54,162 nt of DNA from Ophiosphaerella korrae. Lineage: Eukaryota > Ascomycota > Dothideomycetes > Pleosporales > Phaeosphaeriaceae. The first letter of the stretch is position 1. Every line of letters starts with the position of its first letter. The stretch is from NCBI GenBank assembly GCA_028456385.1, contig JALNQF010000282.1, forward strand, positions 1 through 54,162. The letters are read 5' to 3'. Of this stretch, positions 23,286 through 37,488 are shown piece by piece. The notes under the pieces are model-generated. The model saw nothing but the letters and a program-made list of their open reading frames with translations. It ran no database searches and was not told the DNA's origin. A program made the position numbers and the translations under genes.

Positions 23286-24015
23286 CTATTGAGGGAGGTT
23301 GAGTGAGTTGACGTAGGTTTCGAGTGTCTGCTCGCGTGAGCTAAAGCGATCGACTTCGCCATCAACCCAGAATGGACCATGGGTCATCGCCTCGTATTTC
23401 CAGCGCTCTAGCATTTCGCTGTTCTTCATCTTTCCGAACTCCTCAAGTGCCCAGTCCTTAGCCTTCCTCTCCGAGTGGGTCATCTTCGGAGCTCGCTCTT
23501 CGATGGCCGGCGCAAACTGAGCTCCGATGTAGGAAATGATAGGCTCCGAAGCTGTGCGGGAGACAGACCCGTGATAGTCGAGAGGCTCTGGCTCGCGATA
23601 GATCATGGGTACGGGAGCCGGCTTGGTATATTCGCATTGGAAGAAGGGCTGGGGCATCCTGTCACTGCGGGAAGATCGGTAGCCTCCACAGCAAGATGGA
23701 AAAGAAGCAGTGTCATAATGTGTTGCTAAGCTACGGCGCGGAGAGCGGGTACTCCTTGAAGAGGAGTAGCTCGAGGTGTCTCGACCCGTATACGACAACG
23801 AAGGTTCGCCGCGACAGTGTGAGGAATGGGAGGAGCCACCGGATTGGGCAGTTGAGCTTTGGCGAGATGGGCAGGACCGAATTGATCCTTGTGTGCGAGT
23901 TTGGGCGGGCTGCTATGGCAACGTTAGTTGTTGTGGAAAGGGTAGATAAATTAAGTGAAAGAAGAATAAAACATACTGAGCTTGACAATCTAATTCTGCT
24001 TGGCTGAGATGACAT
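23286..24015 (-). CDS. Ser-rich hypothetical protein, 221 residues
   Basis: Two exons (minus): 24015-23977 and 23912-23286, joined by a 64-bp intron (GTATGT...CTAAC...CATAG) in phase 0. The frame is intact. The first ~120 residues are low-complexity, rich in Ser, Arg, Gln and Thr. The last ~70 form a charged, probably helical region (KAKDWALEEFGKMKNSEM...) with no family I can name. No signal peptide or membrane segment. Function unknown. Confidence 0.65.
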
Positions 24016-25176
24016 GGTGGCAGAGTGAGTTGGACAATAGTCGTATCGATGCATCACAAACGGTCAATTAAAGGGTTGGAGATAAAACAGGATTGATATC
24101 CCAATCAACTTGGTGGGCATTGGAAATGTACCCCCGACTCGCAGCGCAGCAATACCGTGAAGGATGCGGCCCGGGGTGTTCTTATGCATCCAGCGCTATT
24201 TGCAAAAGCCGCATCGGTGTAGACGCGAACACATTCAGCATCGGTGTAAGCCCAAATCTTTGAAGCAAAGCGCCCTGAGCAAAAGTCGCGACTTTTGCTA
24301 GCATTGCTAGTATCTGAGGTGACGTGGGTCTCGCGGTTGTAGACCGGTTACGCTTTTCGTAATAGTCGCAAAATTATGTGTTACACAGTAATCGCCCATG
24401 GCGGAGATGCTTGCTAGACATCTACAACGTTCTCAAGGTTCTGGCCTACTAAATAATCGGCCGACTGTAGTTTAATGACGTCGACGAATAGGGATTCCTC
24501 ATTAGAAGATCCCAAGTTAGCTCAAAGTCACCAGTACCGTGGGTTTTCTCAGTCGCTGTGAGTTTATTTTCTGGTCGTTCGCGAAAGGGTAGTGACCTGA
24601 CGGCGATGAGTTGGCTTCGAAGAGACCGTAGATGTATGGTGATACTAGAATAGAGAACATCTTAGAATCTGTATAATGAGAAAGCTTTGAGGAGCTGAGT
24701 AAGGATGAACGGGAAGAAATTGTGCAGTTAGCGTACCTGACCCGCAGCATTAAGATTGCAAAACTAGTCGTAGTCGAGCAACATGCCTTTCAGAGCATGA
24801 TGAATTCTTCTCGCCTTTGATGAGACCTAAATATACGTTCAATAGCTAACTTGCGTAACGAGTCCAACGAATTTCTATCTAGGCTAGGAGAAGAGGCTGC
24901 CCAGAACGGACTAGCCGAGGCCTAAGTAGGCGGTTTTGAGCACAGACCTTTCTCGAAGCTACCAGCAGGGTCGAGCCAATCATGCGAAGACACTCGTACT
25001 TTCCAGCCTCATCCCGCTGTGCTCCAGAACCTTCTGCGCACAGTCAAGAGGTATGTTCAAGTCAAGTATAAATTCCTCATGGGCTGTGATTCAGAAACGC
25101 ATCAGAAAAATTGCGGTAGAGATTCCAGCATCAGTATTAAGCAACACGAGAACGCACAACAACCACATCAGACACA
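24016..25176. other. Intergenic, divergent promoters
   Basis: A 1.16-kb spacer. GTATAAATTC near 25067-25076, about 105 bp before the zinc-finger gene, is a plausible TATA box. A 77-codon minus ORF (24517-24750) is not supported. Confidence 0.5.
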
Positions 25177-25851
25177 ATGGCAGACGCAAACTTCAACCCA
25201 CATCCTCAACCACAATTTACTGCGCCAGATATAGAAAACATGATACATGCATCCAAGCGCAGAAAGATCATCGGCCAATGTCCAACATGCTATCAAGCCT
25301 TCACATCACGATCAGAGCTACGCGAGCATATGGCGGACCCACAAACACATCCACCAGCCGATGAATCCGACGCGATCTCCTTTGGAGAGATGAGCGACTA
25401 TGAAAGCCTCGATGACGAGTCTTATTCTCAGAAGAAGCCATCTACACCAGTAGATGAGCCAACATTGGAGGATGATGGCTTCGAATTCGCAGATTCGACT
25501 GACCAAAACGGATACGAATTCATGTTCCCGCAATTCAATGCCGAACAAGGGAGTGTGCACACCATCGATGGTAAAGACGAGCAACGTAGTGCAGAACAAA
25601 AACCCTTTGCGCAAAGAAAGTCAAAACTAGCGCCACAACAACAGGCACTCGGTGTTCTATACTGTGGAACTTGTAATAAGTATTTCGGAAACGAGAAAGT
25701 CTTTAAGCAGCATTTCATGTTTGGCATCAAGCATGGAGAAGAATCGAGACAGATGCGGGATTTGTATTACAAGGTATGGGGAAGGACATGGGCAGATGAA
25801 GCCAGAGACCTTCAGAGAGCAGCGGAAGTACAACATGGAATGGAATTTTGA
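25177..25851 (+). CDS. C2H2-type zinc-finger protein, 224 residues
   Basis: Intact single-exon frame. Two C2H2-like fingers: CPTCYQAF...H...H at residues ~35-58 and YCGTCNKYF...H...H at ~161-185. Between them is an acidic Ser/Asp/Glu-rich linker. Fingers with F at this position and long Cys-His spacing occur in fungal nuclear or RNA-binding proteins. Small, with no other domain. The role is unknown; nucleic-acid binding is inferred from the fingers. Confidence 0.75.
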   Translation: MADANFNPHPQPQFTAPDIENMIHASKRRKIIGQCPTCYQAFTSRSELREHMADPQTHPPADESDAISFGEMSDYESLDDESYSQKKPSTPVDEPTLEDDGFEFADSTDQNGYEFMFPQFNAEQGSVHTIDGKDEQRSAEQKPFAQRKSKLAPQQQALGVLYCGTCNKYFGNEKVFKQHFMFGIKHGEESRQMRDLYYKVWGRTWADEARDLQRAAEVQHGMEF

Positions 25852-26117
25852 AAGCATAACGTAGGTCTACGATTGAATGACTGATGAGAAAGATGATACC
25901 CATAGAATAGCATGAATGAATCTAGTAATTATAACTTATTTGCAGAAGCCCTATTGGCAGCCCTCGTTCTTTAACCTGTTTTTGCGCCAAAGTGCCCTGT
26001 TACTCCGTCACAGACGTAAGCGTGTAAACCAGTGTCTTGAATATTATTTGTGCATAGTCCTGGAATTGTGATATCTCGTTTTGATCTTTTGCGACTAGTC
26101 CATACTTCTGACAGACT
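25852..26117. other. Convergent spacer
   Basis: AT-rich 3' flanks of the zinc-finger and carboxylesterase genes. Confidence 0.5.
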
Positions 26118-27834
26118 TCAGTCATTCAGCATACCCGCGACCTGCATAAGCCAATCCCAATGCTGGTCATCCACCTCCTTGATGGCACCGTCCTCATCAA
26201 AGTACAGAAATTGCTTTTCGCTCAATGCTCCCCCATTTACCTTTCCTACAATGAGCAGTATTAACGTTCGGCTTAGCCACCCCTTCACCTTCTGTGCCTC
26301 GTCATCGCTAAACCCGTACCTCTGCACAAACCACCAACTTACCCCGTCAGCGCTGTGTGTGACTCCGAAACTCCTCGGATACACTTTATCGGTACATTTC
26401 GGTCTGAACACCACGCGGTATCTGAGAACATGTTCTAGTGGAACTTGACCATCGTATAGCGCTTTTGAGAGAACGCGTATCGGCACCCGAACCTGCACGT
26501 CCGACGTGATGATGCCGAATATCTGTTTCGCCTTTTCCACATCATCTGACAACTCCATTGCGCTTGCCAACCTCACATCGCTAACAGCACCCTTTTTTAT
26601 GTACAGATCAAGGATTCTCTTGCATACGGGCTGAGCATAGTAGTTATTCAAGGCAAGTAACATATCCTTAGGATCAGATGAAGGGGGTGGATTTGTCAGC
26701 GCATACAAGACTTCTTCCGTCTCTGTTTCGCCGAGTAGAATCCTCATACCACGTTCTTTGAAGCGCTTTGCGAATGCACCAGAGTGGACGTTCGCTACCA
26801 GATCTGAGGAAATCATCTCGTCATCGGTAACTCCGCGGAAAGTGTGGATTTCAAAGTCGAAAATTTTAGCTACGAGATCTGCTGCTGGAACCTTGCGCAG
26901 AATGTCAAGCTTTTCAGAGGCTGGTAGAGAACTATCAATTCCAAGCGTAGTATAGACATTTTGGAGCTGTGCATCGACTATTGGTTCTTAGTGAGTAACC
27001 AATCCATTGAAAACCGAATGCTTCCCTGGGGCACGACTCACCTTCCCGCAGAGTCTTGGGCTGAGTCGGAATAGCGTTGCTCTGTAACCATACATTGTTG
27101 AACAATAGTCTGCTTCCTGGCGCCTGGAAGAGTTCGTAGTTCAATTGCACATGTGTGGAAAAGGCGCCAGCGCTCAAACCACCTAGAGTGACACGGTCTG
27201 CATTACCACCAAAGGATCTTGCATGATCATGGATCCACTCTAAGGCGCACCGTTGATCCTTGTAACTAGTAAGCCCTCATCCAATCATCTCGCATTCTGA
27301 ATAGATCCTTACCCAAAATCCGTAGTTTCCCTTCAAGCCTTCTCCTGCCAAGAAACCTAAAATGTTTAACCGGTACCCTATAGCAATAACAATAGCTCCC
27401 AGTCCACCTTCTGAGATCAACTGGGTAGGCTGGTTATGCTCTTTCAAACTTGGATCACCAATTTGCAGCCACCCGCCATGAATCCAAGCCAGTATCGGCC
27501 ATCCATGCTCAGGCGCCTCACCCGGCGGCACCCACATGTTAACTGCGAGGCAATCTTCATCAAAATTGTAGTTCTTGTTGATCATGCTGTTTCCATTCAC
27601 TTTATAGTCTGGTTGCGGACAAACGTTTCCATAGTTGGTGCAGTCCAAAGGCCCATCACCCGTGGCATAAACGTAGTCCTTAGGAAGTGGAACTGGCTTT
27701 TTCCAGCGCAAAGGTCCAGTGGGAGCCTTTGCGTAGGGAATGTGTGTAAATCTCTTGACGCCGTTAGGGAAGACAGCGCCCTTGAGAGATCCTTTGGGAC
27801 CAAGGTCGAGGAGAGTCGTTGAGATTGGCTTCAT
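26118..27834 (-). CDS. Type-B carboxylesterase (alpha/beta hydrolase), intact
   Basis: Exons (minus): 27834-27313, 27258-27042, 26986-26118, giving 535 residues with all phases correct. Family marks are FTHIPYAKAPTGPLRWKKP, EDCLAVNMWVPPG, an oxyanion-hole segment WIHGGWLQ, and the nucleophile elbow GGLSAGAFSTH (GxSxG). The catalytic His is likely the one in THSADGVSWWF near residue 440. No signal peptide is seen, so it is probably intracellular. It hydrolyses carboxylic esters of unknown structure. It is notable as a fully open frame next to a dead alpha/beta hydrolase. Confidence 0.85.
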
Positions 27835-28361
27835 CCTCGGTTAAGCTCCTAGTGAGAAACTTTACAGATTTTCGCCGAAGATGGCAGGTAGGGTTATGTA
27901 GTTCTTTTTGTCAAGAGAGGAGGCATATAGTCCTTCTACATCAAACAAGATTCCCAAGCCAAGCCAACCAACCTCGGATAGTGTATGGTGTTCACCGCGG
28001 AATCATCGGGAACAATGCCGCGCCGGACTCACATTTAGGCCCCGATTTTGTTAGTGCATCCGACAACTCTGTAAGCCAAGTCGATCTACACACCACATGA
28101 AAAAGTTCGCGATACAAACAAAAACGCGCTGATACTCTTACTATTCCAATTCATAACCCCGCTAGCGATCCTGGAGTAATGGAAATGTGCGTGCTCTACC
28201 AGTCTTCCTCAACCTACTCATCCTCTTCAACTTACACTTCAACACATACTTCGTAATACAAACAACTGCCTCAAGTTTCCTCGCCGTCTCAAATTTTTAT
28301 GCTCTGTATCTCGGCTAGCGCGGCGAGCAGATGACACGACATATGGTCCGGCGTATATAGC
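27835..28361. other. Intergenic, no feature recognised
   Basis: Upstream region of the carboxylesterase and 3' side of the broken hydrolase. The short plus ORF at 27819-28100 is not supported. Confidence 0.5.
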
Positions 28362-29833
28362 CTACTGCATATATTCAAATGTAAATAAGAAACCATTGCA
28401 TAGCCCTCCGGATCTTATAGCATCACTTGACGCTGATAAGAAAAAACCTTTGAAGCCAGAAACGATAATGCGATGTGACGCGCGCTGGCTTTCTTGTGAA
28501 CCATATAGGTACCCATGTCCCACCCCACAAAAGAGTACCTTGTAACCCGTTTGGTAGAACTGATGAGCAATCGAAAGGTACCAGTTGAGCTCACCTTGGT
28601 AGGCTTCCAGTGGCCGCACCGCTTTTACCTCCGCATCTTTGCTGACCGATTTCACATTCGCAAATCTATCCGCAATCCAGTCCATCCAGTATTGCTGGGA
28701 TGCAGTCAGCGCTGGGTCATGCGAGACTCCAGGCATGTGGATGAATTCAATCAACGCTTCTGGGAACATCTTCCTTGTGTCGTGAACTACAGCTGCTGCA
28801 ACTGGATATTGGAGCATTGGATCAGCTTCTCCCTTGACCACCAAAAGAGGCTTGGCAATAGCTTTACCGCCGTTGACAATCAGATCCTGGTACTGCTGAA
28901 TATGGTAGTTTTCAGTCCAATTGGGCTGCAGCATCTGTGCCCCGGAACCAGAAACCAATGCAATACTGGTTGTGGTCGTCGCTTCAAGGACCCCGGCAAG
29001 CTCAGAACCCTAGAGACTCTCCGGTGTGCAGACCTCTGGCATGCTGAACCCGGGAAAGTAAGCTGCGATTGTTGGTATCACACCAAGCTGAAGAATGAGT
29101 CGTATTGGCCCCGCCTCTTTCAGGATATTTGTCACCGGCGCACTCACAACGGCCCCAATATAGCCCTCGACGGGTTTGACAACTTGGCGCTGAGCAACGG
29201 ACCATGCAGCTGCACCACCTTGTGAGCGACCAATAACAACAAACTGCTTCCCAAGCTGCGGTAATGCCTCCCGAGCTGCTTGCACAGAATAGATGAGATC
29301 GTTTGCCTGTGCAGGTGCCGCAAGGTATTCGTGAATGATGGGTTCGGCAGATGCAGTCTTGCCGACGCCAAGACCCGCGTAATCGGTCGCGACAACAACA
29401 TAGCCTTGGAGAGCGAGGTTGTACGGCGCCAGATAGTGCTACCAGAGATTCTTGTGGTGGGAGGGTGCAGCGTTGGGGGCCAATCCACTGGTTCCATGGG
29501 CCCATGCAACAACTTGATTCCGTTTGCAGACTCTCGTGGTGAGTACGGCCAAAGAATGTAAGCCGATACGGAGACTTTGGTTCCATGCAGCGTCTCCTAT
29601 TGATAAATAATACGTGATAGTGCAGTTGCTAGAGGCAGCGCGTAGGCTGAGGTGTTCGTCATTTCCTCCAGTTTCAACAAAGACCCTAGTGTTGCACTCG
29701 ATGCTTCAGGCGGCACCGTGTAAAAGCCCGACTTTGATACATTGGCGACCGTCCATTGGTCTGTTTCCCATGCTACAGCGTCTTGTATAACCTCCGGAAG
29801 CCCTGAAAGTATAACCGAAGTGTTGGCAGCCAT
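28362..29833 (-). pseudogene. Secretory-lipase-like alpha/beta hydrolase, three nonsense codons and a frameshift
   Basis: Reading on the minus strand from the ATG at 29833, or further upstream where a hydrophobic anchor-like stretch lies. Recognisable blocks are LLKLEEMTNTSAYALP, GTKVSVSAYILWPYSPR, VVAWAHGTSGLAPNAAP, VVATDYAGLGVG, the nucleophile elbow VIGRSQGGAAAW, and GEADPMLQYP with the late His region HMPGVSHDP. Lesions: TAG after IIYQ near 29597; one missing base near 29513; TAG after NLW near 29438, where the family has Trp; TAG after PESL near 29010. All stops are compatible with C-to-T or G-to-A changes. The C-terminal ~60 codons no longer look like the family. Non-functional. The ancestral enzyme would be a secreted or membrane-anchored ester hydrolase. 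Confidence 0.8.
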
Positions 29834-30063
29834 GGTGAGTCGGAAAGAAGCCAAGAGGATAGTGATCAATATGAAGGCGAGGAACGCTTGCAGCCATCTT
29901 AAGGCTCCAGGGATTGGTACTGAAGTTTTGGTACCCTAGTGTAGTCTCGTGGCACGGGTAGGGTCTGGTTGCCTTTCCGCTGACGCAACTGCGCACATAC
30001 CAGTGCTGTGAACTCAACTTTGAGTTCACCCTTCCCAATTACCTGCGAACGCACTATGTGAAA

Positions 30064-31663
30064 ATGACAACATCCATCATCGCCAACTCAAGCGAAAATT
30101 CGACTGCACCATGTCAGTAGGAGGAACAGCCAAAGCCAGAAGAAGATCTCCATGAAGCAGGAGCACAAGATGAGGATGAAGAAGATAGTAACAAGTACCC
30201 CAACGGCTCTCGTTTGGAGGCTTTGACGCTATCATTGATACTGTCTACGCTCATGGTGGCTTTAGACACCAATATAATAAGTTCGTAGTGGTGACAATGA
30301 ACTTAACGAATGTGGGCTAACTCAAAGTCTACCAGGCACCGCTATTCCAACAATGACGACGCAATGGAATAGTCTTTATGTACGAAACTCTGCTCCCACG
30401 ACTACATGAATACTCCGCGATGATACTGGCCATCTATGATTGGTTAGGATGTTGGTTGATAAGGCTCAGCATACCTCATGGCGCTCATGGCCTCGCAGCC
30501 ACTATCTGGACATATCTACACCTTGTTCAATACGAAGAACATTTTTCTGAGCCCGATTTTTGCTTTTACCTGAATTTCCAAATGCGCAAAAATGTGAACT
30601 GACGTTTCTTGGCATGCCGTAGGTTGGCGTTTCTGCTTTATGTTCTGCTTCTAGAACCGTACATCGCACCCAACGCTGTGCATCTCGGCTTGTCTGCAAA
30701 ACTCGCCAGCATCGATTCCGTTGGTGGTTTTCTCTGCATATCATAGGCAGCTATTCTCCTCCTTGTTTTGAAATGGGGCGTCATAGATTACGCATGGAGT
30801 TCGGGTCGAGTAATAGGGATGCATGGTCGATTTCGTCGTCCTCCTTTTTATCCTCGTTTTCACATAGATTCGACAAGGAGATTGATATGTTGCCCAGAAC
30901 TTAGGGATGCTTGACATATCGCACTAGCTACGAGACCAACGCTTTGATCCTCCCAAAGATCTTCACTCAGCGCACCGTCTGCTTGGGGTGCCTTTTCGTT
31001 TGCTTCATCAACATGGCCACTGACACGCACATCCACTGCTTAACACTCCACTTCCAATCAATCAGCAGGCAAACTGCTTCAATTTCAGGAACCCGATTGC
31101 TTCCTTGCCTCGGCATAATGATCCTTACCGCAACTGTCAGTGGTGCTTTGATCTCGGTGATTAAGCACTATGTGCCATTTATGATTCTCAGTTCCATCAC
31201 CTCCACCATCATATGCGGTCTGATCTCTACGCTTGCTGTTAGTACCGGACCCGGGCATTGGATATCTTATCAACTTCCTGCCGGCATCGGGTTCGGCATG
31301 GCGTTTCAAATCCTGTACTCTGCTTTGCACGTTATTCTCGATCCTGAGTCATTGCCTATCAGTAATTCATTACTGGTTCTATTCAAAGGCTTAGAGAAGC
31401 TTTGGCTGTCAGCATTGCACAGAACATTCTGGGCAACCAATTGTTGGACAGACTGAGAGGACTTCTCGCTTCAGGAGGCCGCAAGCATCGTGGCTATTGG
31501 TGATACAAAAATTGTCAAAGCGGTTCTCGCTGAACATACAAATTTGGTCGTCAAAGCTTACTGTCATGCGTTGTTGAGTGCGTATGCCTTACCAATCGCT
31601 GCTACGTGAATGTCGTTTCTGTGCGGTCTTGGTATAAAATGGAAGAAAATCGAGAATGACTGA
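30064..31663 (+). pseudogene. Dead DHA2-type MFS transporter (second MFS in the window)
   Basis: Recoverable segments run in order on the plus strand. A start at 30064 gives a Ser/Glu-rich N-terminus with TAG at 30118-30120. TM1 follows (LSLILSTLMVALDTNII, ~30200-30285). After an intron comes TAIPTMTTQWNSLY (~30333). YAWSSGRVIG and VVLLFILVF with a TAG lie at ~30770-30870, and a long C-terminal block at ~30945-31400 holds SGALISVIKHYVPFMIL and ISYQLPAGIGFGMAFQ. The end contains a missing G near 31392 and a TGA near 31607 before the final stop at 31661-31663. Many frameshifts and stops rule out function. It is related in type to the exporter at 19265, but a direct duplication is not evident. 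Confidence 0.75.
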
Positions 31664-31863
31664 GCTCAAAGGAAAGATACAACGGATATTAAATTCGTAG
31701 ACCTTTAACTAGACTTCATGTATGCAATCTCTTAGATGCCCATAAGCATGGCGGGATAGCAGAGGGGATGTTGTATCTGCCGCCCAAGAGAATTTTTAAG
31801 TCTAGTTATCATAATTCAATAGTACTCAGCAGTATTCCTCAGGCAAAACAATGCCCAATGTGA

Positions 31864-32195
31864 GCCAAATTGCAGGAACTCGTCTGCCTAGACCAGGTCA
31901 AGCAGTGCGTCAAGCGCCTAATCGGAATGATAGAGCTCAATTATCAGCGTGAGCTCCGTGAGCAGAGCCCCCTTAAATTCTCATTGAACCAGCTCTTTTA
32001 TCGGGGCTCCTGGCACAGGTAAAACTACTTCAGCTAAGTTATACGGTCAAATACTAGCTGAATTGGACCATCTCAGCCGTGGCGATGGTGAGTTTTGACT
32101 GTCATGTCCTCCTTGGCAAACAACTTCCACCTCTTGCAAGCTATTGCTAATTCTTTCCTCTCGGTCGTATTGAAGAATCCGGCGATTTCATATTT
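31864..32195 (+). pseudogene. Fragment of an AAA+ ATPase (CbxX/CfxQ-like), Walker A region
   Basis: Segments LDQVKQCVKRLIGMIELNY and KFSLNQLF lead, after one extra T in the T4 at ~31995, into a perfect Walker A, IGAPGTGKTTSAKLYG. SRGD, a GTGAGT donor and VVLKNPA follow near 32170-32195. The match is to the fungal multi-AAA protein family related to CbxX/CfxQ. Everything after ~32195 is lost, replaced by AT-rich sequence and a transposase scrap. A single truncated ATPase module with two frameshifts; non-functional. Confidence 0.75.
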
Positions 32196-32270
32196 TATAA
32201 GCTCTAGTTCTTGTTATAAGTTAAACTTATAACATACATAAGACTTAGCTGCGCAGGACTATAAAACCGC

Positions 32271-32400
32271 TTAATACGTTTGGGTTAGAGTGGGGTGTGT
32301 AATACTATACTTAGTAGCTATTTTAGAGTAAAAAAGATCTTTTCTAGGTTCTAGCAATTCTATCCCTGCAAGCGCATCCTTAATTGAACCTATATTGATG
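32271..32400 (-). mobile_element. N-terminal scrap of a pogo-like transposase
   Basis: On the minus strand the residues IKDALAGIELLEPRKDLFYSKIA resemble the opening helix-turn-helix (psq type) of Fot1/pogo-family DDE transposases. Substitutions and a nearby stop end the similarity after ~40 residues. Probably an old fragment inserted at the broken end of the AAA+ pseudogene. Confidence 0.5.
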
Positions 32401-32706
32401 AAGTTGTGTAGTATTGAAGGTTGAGGCGTATTGGGGTCGCCGCGCGTTGAGTGCACGGACACAATATAGCTGCTGTAAGGGATAATATTGTAGGTAGGTA
32501 TTGTAAAGCCAAGAGAGTAGAGTTGTAATATGGTAACAGGACACGGTTCAGAATGCGCACTAGGAGAATAGAGAGGTAAGATGACATATAAAATTGAAAA
32601 TCCCACAATGTATAGTAAATAGCTATTACCATCACTACACTTCAAAATCCGCTCCACCATATCTAGGGTTAGAACATTCAGAAAAGCCTAGAGCCCGGCC
32701 TTCAAT

Positions 32707-33693
32707 CTATTGCTGTAATGTTAGAACACCAGGTCGGTAGGGCCATTGGCCGTAGTCTCCACCTGAGTTTGGTGCACGTCCTTGGTAGAGCAACTGCAGG
32801 TTGCATGGGTCGACAGTCATAGTCTGATCTGGGTTCTCGCGCCACAAGTCACCGTGGCTGATGTCGTTGGTCCACGAGGCACCGCTGTTTGCCTTGCCGG
32901 CGAAGGGGTTGCTCTCACTTGCGGCTTGTGGAGTCCACGAACCGCCCAGACTGGTGGCTGTGAATGACCGGAAGTATCTTCCATTCTTGCCCTTGGCCTC
33001 AACAATCATGAGGTACTTCTGTTGGCCCTTGAGGGTGTAGACTTGAACAGCCTCGAACAGATTGTCCGCGGTGTCGCTCATCACAACGGTTGATGAGGTA
33101 CCGAAATTACCTGGGAAGTTTCCAATAGGCATGCTAGAACGGTAAATTTTGCCGTTGTCGCCAGCAAAGAAGAGGTACATGTTTTTGCTGTCGCCAATCA
33201 GGGTCTGGTCAATGGGGCCAGTGCCAGATTCGGCAATGTTGCCATTGAACATGGGCTGTGCTGATGACCAGTCATTGGCGTTGGAGGGATTTGTTGATGT
33301 CTTGTAACTGAACTTGGCAGGTCCCCACTGATAAGCAAGCACCCAAACGCTCTTAGGGGCAAAGTAGAAAATTGTAGGCGCAACAGCTCCCTGACTCATT
33401 CCATTCTGGCTTACGGATCCTAATTCCGACCAGTTGTTGAATGTGCCAAAGTTCAATGATCCCCAGTTGCCTGGGGTCTTATTGTCGTGAAAAGTGGCAT
33501 ATACCAACTTCTTGCCGTTATAGTTGGTAACGGTGAAGTCCTTCAGAGATGCCCATCCCGACTTCGGGTTTGTGAGAGCGCCAGTTGAAGCCCATCTGTA
33601 GCTCGATGGAAGATTGCAAGTCTGTGCTGAGACGACCGACGATGATACTAGCAATAGTATGCCGGTCTTTAGAAGGTTGACGTCAGGCATCAT
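32707..33693 (-). CDS. GH62 alpha-L-arabinofuranosidase, secreted, intact
   Basis: Single-exon frame of 328 residues with an N-terminal signal peptide ending near VVSAQ. The sequence is GH62 throughout: [30 protein letters not shown], a [17 protein letters not shown] block, [21 protein letters not shown] and [16 protein letters not shown] near the C-terminus. The acidic residues in these blocks are where the family places its catalytic Asp and Glu. The enzyme removes arabinose side chains from arabinoxylan outside the cell, for plant-wall degradation. There is no CBM. The start could be the first or second Met of the MM pair. The gene is intact although its 3' neighbour is transposon debris. 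Confidence 0.95.
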   Translation of the reverse strand: MMPDVNLLKTGILLLVSSSVVSAQTCNLPSSYRWASTGALTNPKSGWASLKDFTVTNYNGKKLVYATFHDNKTPGNWGSLNFGTFNNWSELGSVSQNGMSQGAVAPTIFYFAPKSVWVLAYQWGPAKFSYKTSTNPSNANDWSSAQPMFNGNIAESGTGPIDQTLIGDSKNMYLFFAGDNGKIYRSSMPIGNFPGNFGTSSTVVMSDTADNLFEAVQVYTLKGQQKYLMIVEAKGKNGRYFRSFTATSLGGSWTPQAASESNPFAGKANSGASWTNDISHGDLWRENPDQTMTVDPCNLQLLYQGRAPNSGGDYGQWPYRPGVLTLQQ

Positions 33694-33790
33694 GGTTGCG
33701 GTGTTAAGGCCTAGTCAGAATGGAAAGACCTAGAATTAAAGAAATGGTTGTAGGATGTCCAATTTCAAAACTTTGGAGATGCCTGTCTTG

Positions 33791-33801
33791 TATATTTTAT
33801 A
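33791..33801 (-). promoter_or_regulatory. TATA box of the GH62 gene
   Basis: On the minus strand TATAAAATATA lies about 100 bp upstream of the ATG at 33693, the only strong TATA element in the 5' flank. Confidence 0.5.
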
Positions 33802-34324
33802 CGTCAATAGAGTAGTAAGGTTCAAGACTGCCTTGTGCTGCATCACAGCACCCCCAGGTCACACATGATCGAGTATCTCAGAAACTTCCTAATAAGATAA
33901 GTTCTAATTAACGGAGATATTCTCCAGATACTAACCAGACATACGGATCTGAATTTTCCGAAACGCGGGGAGATTTCCTGTCGTACCTACACGTACCTGC
34001 GGTTAAAGTAGTACAGTAGTACCGCCGGCAATTTTATTCGATTATGTAGCGTTAGCCCTCATGCCCTGTAGGTAACTATTCTACTTTCATACAAAGCCTA
34101 TGTGCAGTTTCGTAGGACGGTAGAAGTTAAGACCTAGCTACTACGACAACCTTATAAATCGAGCTTCAATAATATCCTAAAAGGTACTATTATAGTTTAA
34201 CCTTCATAATTCTCGAGGGACATGAGGACAAGATACGGAACATGTTTCCACAACGTCAACCCAGGACTCTTACGTCGATTTCCAATAGAATGACCGTTCC
34301 GCTTCGAGAACTTCAACTTTGATC
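33802..34324. other. Degenerate AT-leaning intergenic sequence
   Basis: 5' flank of the GH62 gene passing into sequence with many TA-rich triplets and no open frame, suggestive of old RIP. Confidence 0.4.
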
Positions 34325-34711
34325 AATTGGAACTAATCTTGCAACTCAAAATGCGCGATCAGGTCCTCGAGGCCACTGAAGCTGCTATCCGCGCGGCACG
34401 AGATATATCTGAGCGCGCTCTCGTGCAGCCGAACTTTACCAATGCCAGCGAGGTTGACAGCGCACTAGCTACGGCGAAGATGAACTACTAGACGCTCCAT
34501 TCATCTATCACCCTCGGTCAGCAGACTTGCGACTCTCGATTAGATGCCACCGACTTCGACCCGGAGTTCGACCGCGGTGAGCGCTCGGAGTTTAATTTTT
34601 ACGCGATGTTCAACGAGCTAGTCCACAGTAGCGTTGAAAAACTTGCTAGCTACCAGAAACATTGTCTTAGGGCAAGGCGACACGGCTTAAACCCTATATA
34701 TCTTAGGTTTT
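34325..34711 (+). pseudogene. C-terminal fragment of an unidentified protein with one internal TAG
   Basis: One frame carries good-looking protein sequence for over 110 codons (Asp/Glu/Ala-rich, with segments such as AAIRAARDISERAL and FDPEFDRGERSEF), broken only by TAG at ~34489 (a possible CAG-to-TAG change). Upstream the frame fades. It has no start and no family that I recognise. Most likely the tail of a RIP-damaged gene next to the GMC gene's 3' end. Confidence 0.45.
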
Positions 34712-34753
34712 CCAGGGTAGAGGTGTTCAAGTAAAGTAATTTTAATCGAACTA

Positions 34754-37488
<2,735 letters not shown>

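Noticed and set aside
16256..31663. Stop-codon reassignment to explain internal stops
   Set aside because: TAA, TAG and TGA all occur internally, and the intact genes end with the same codons.
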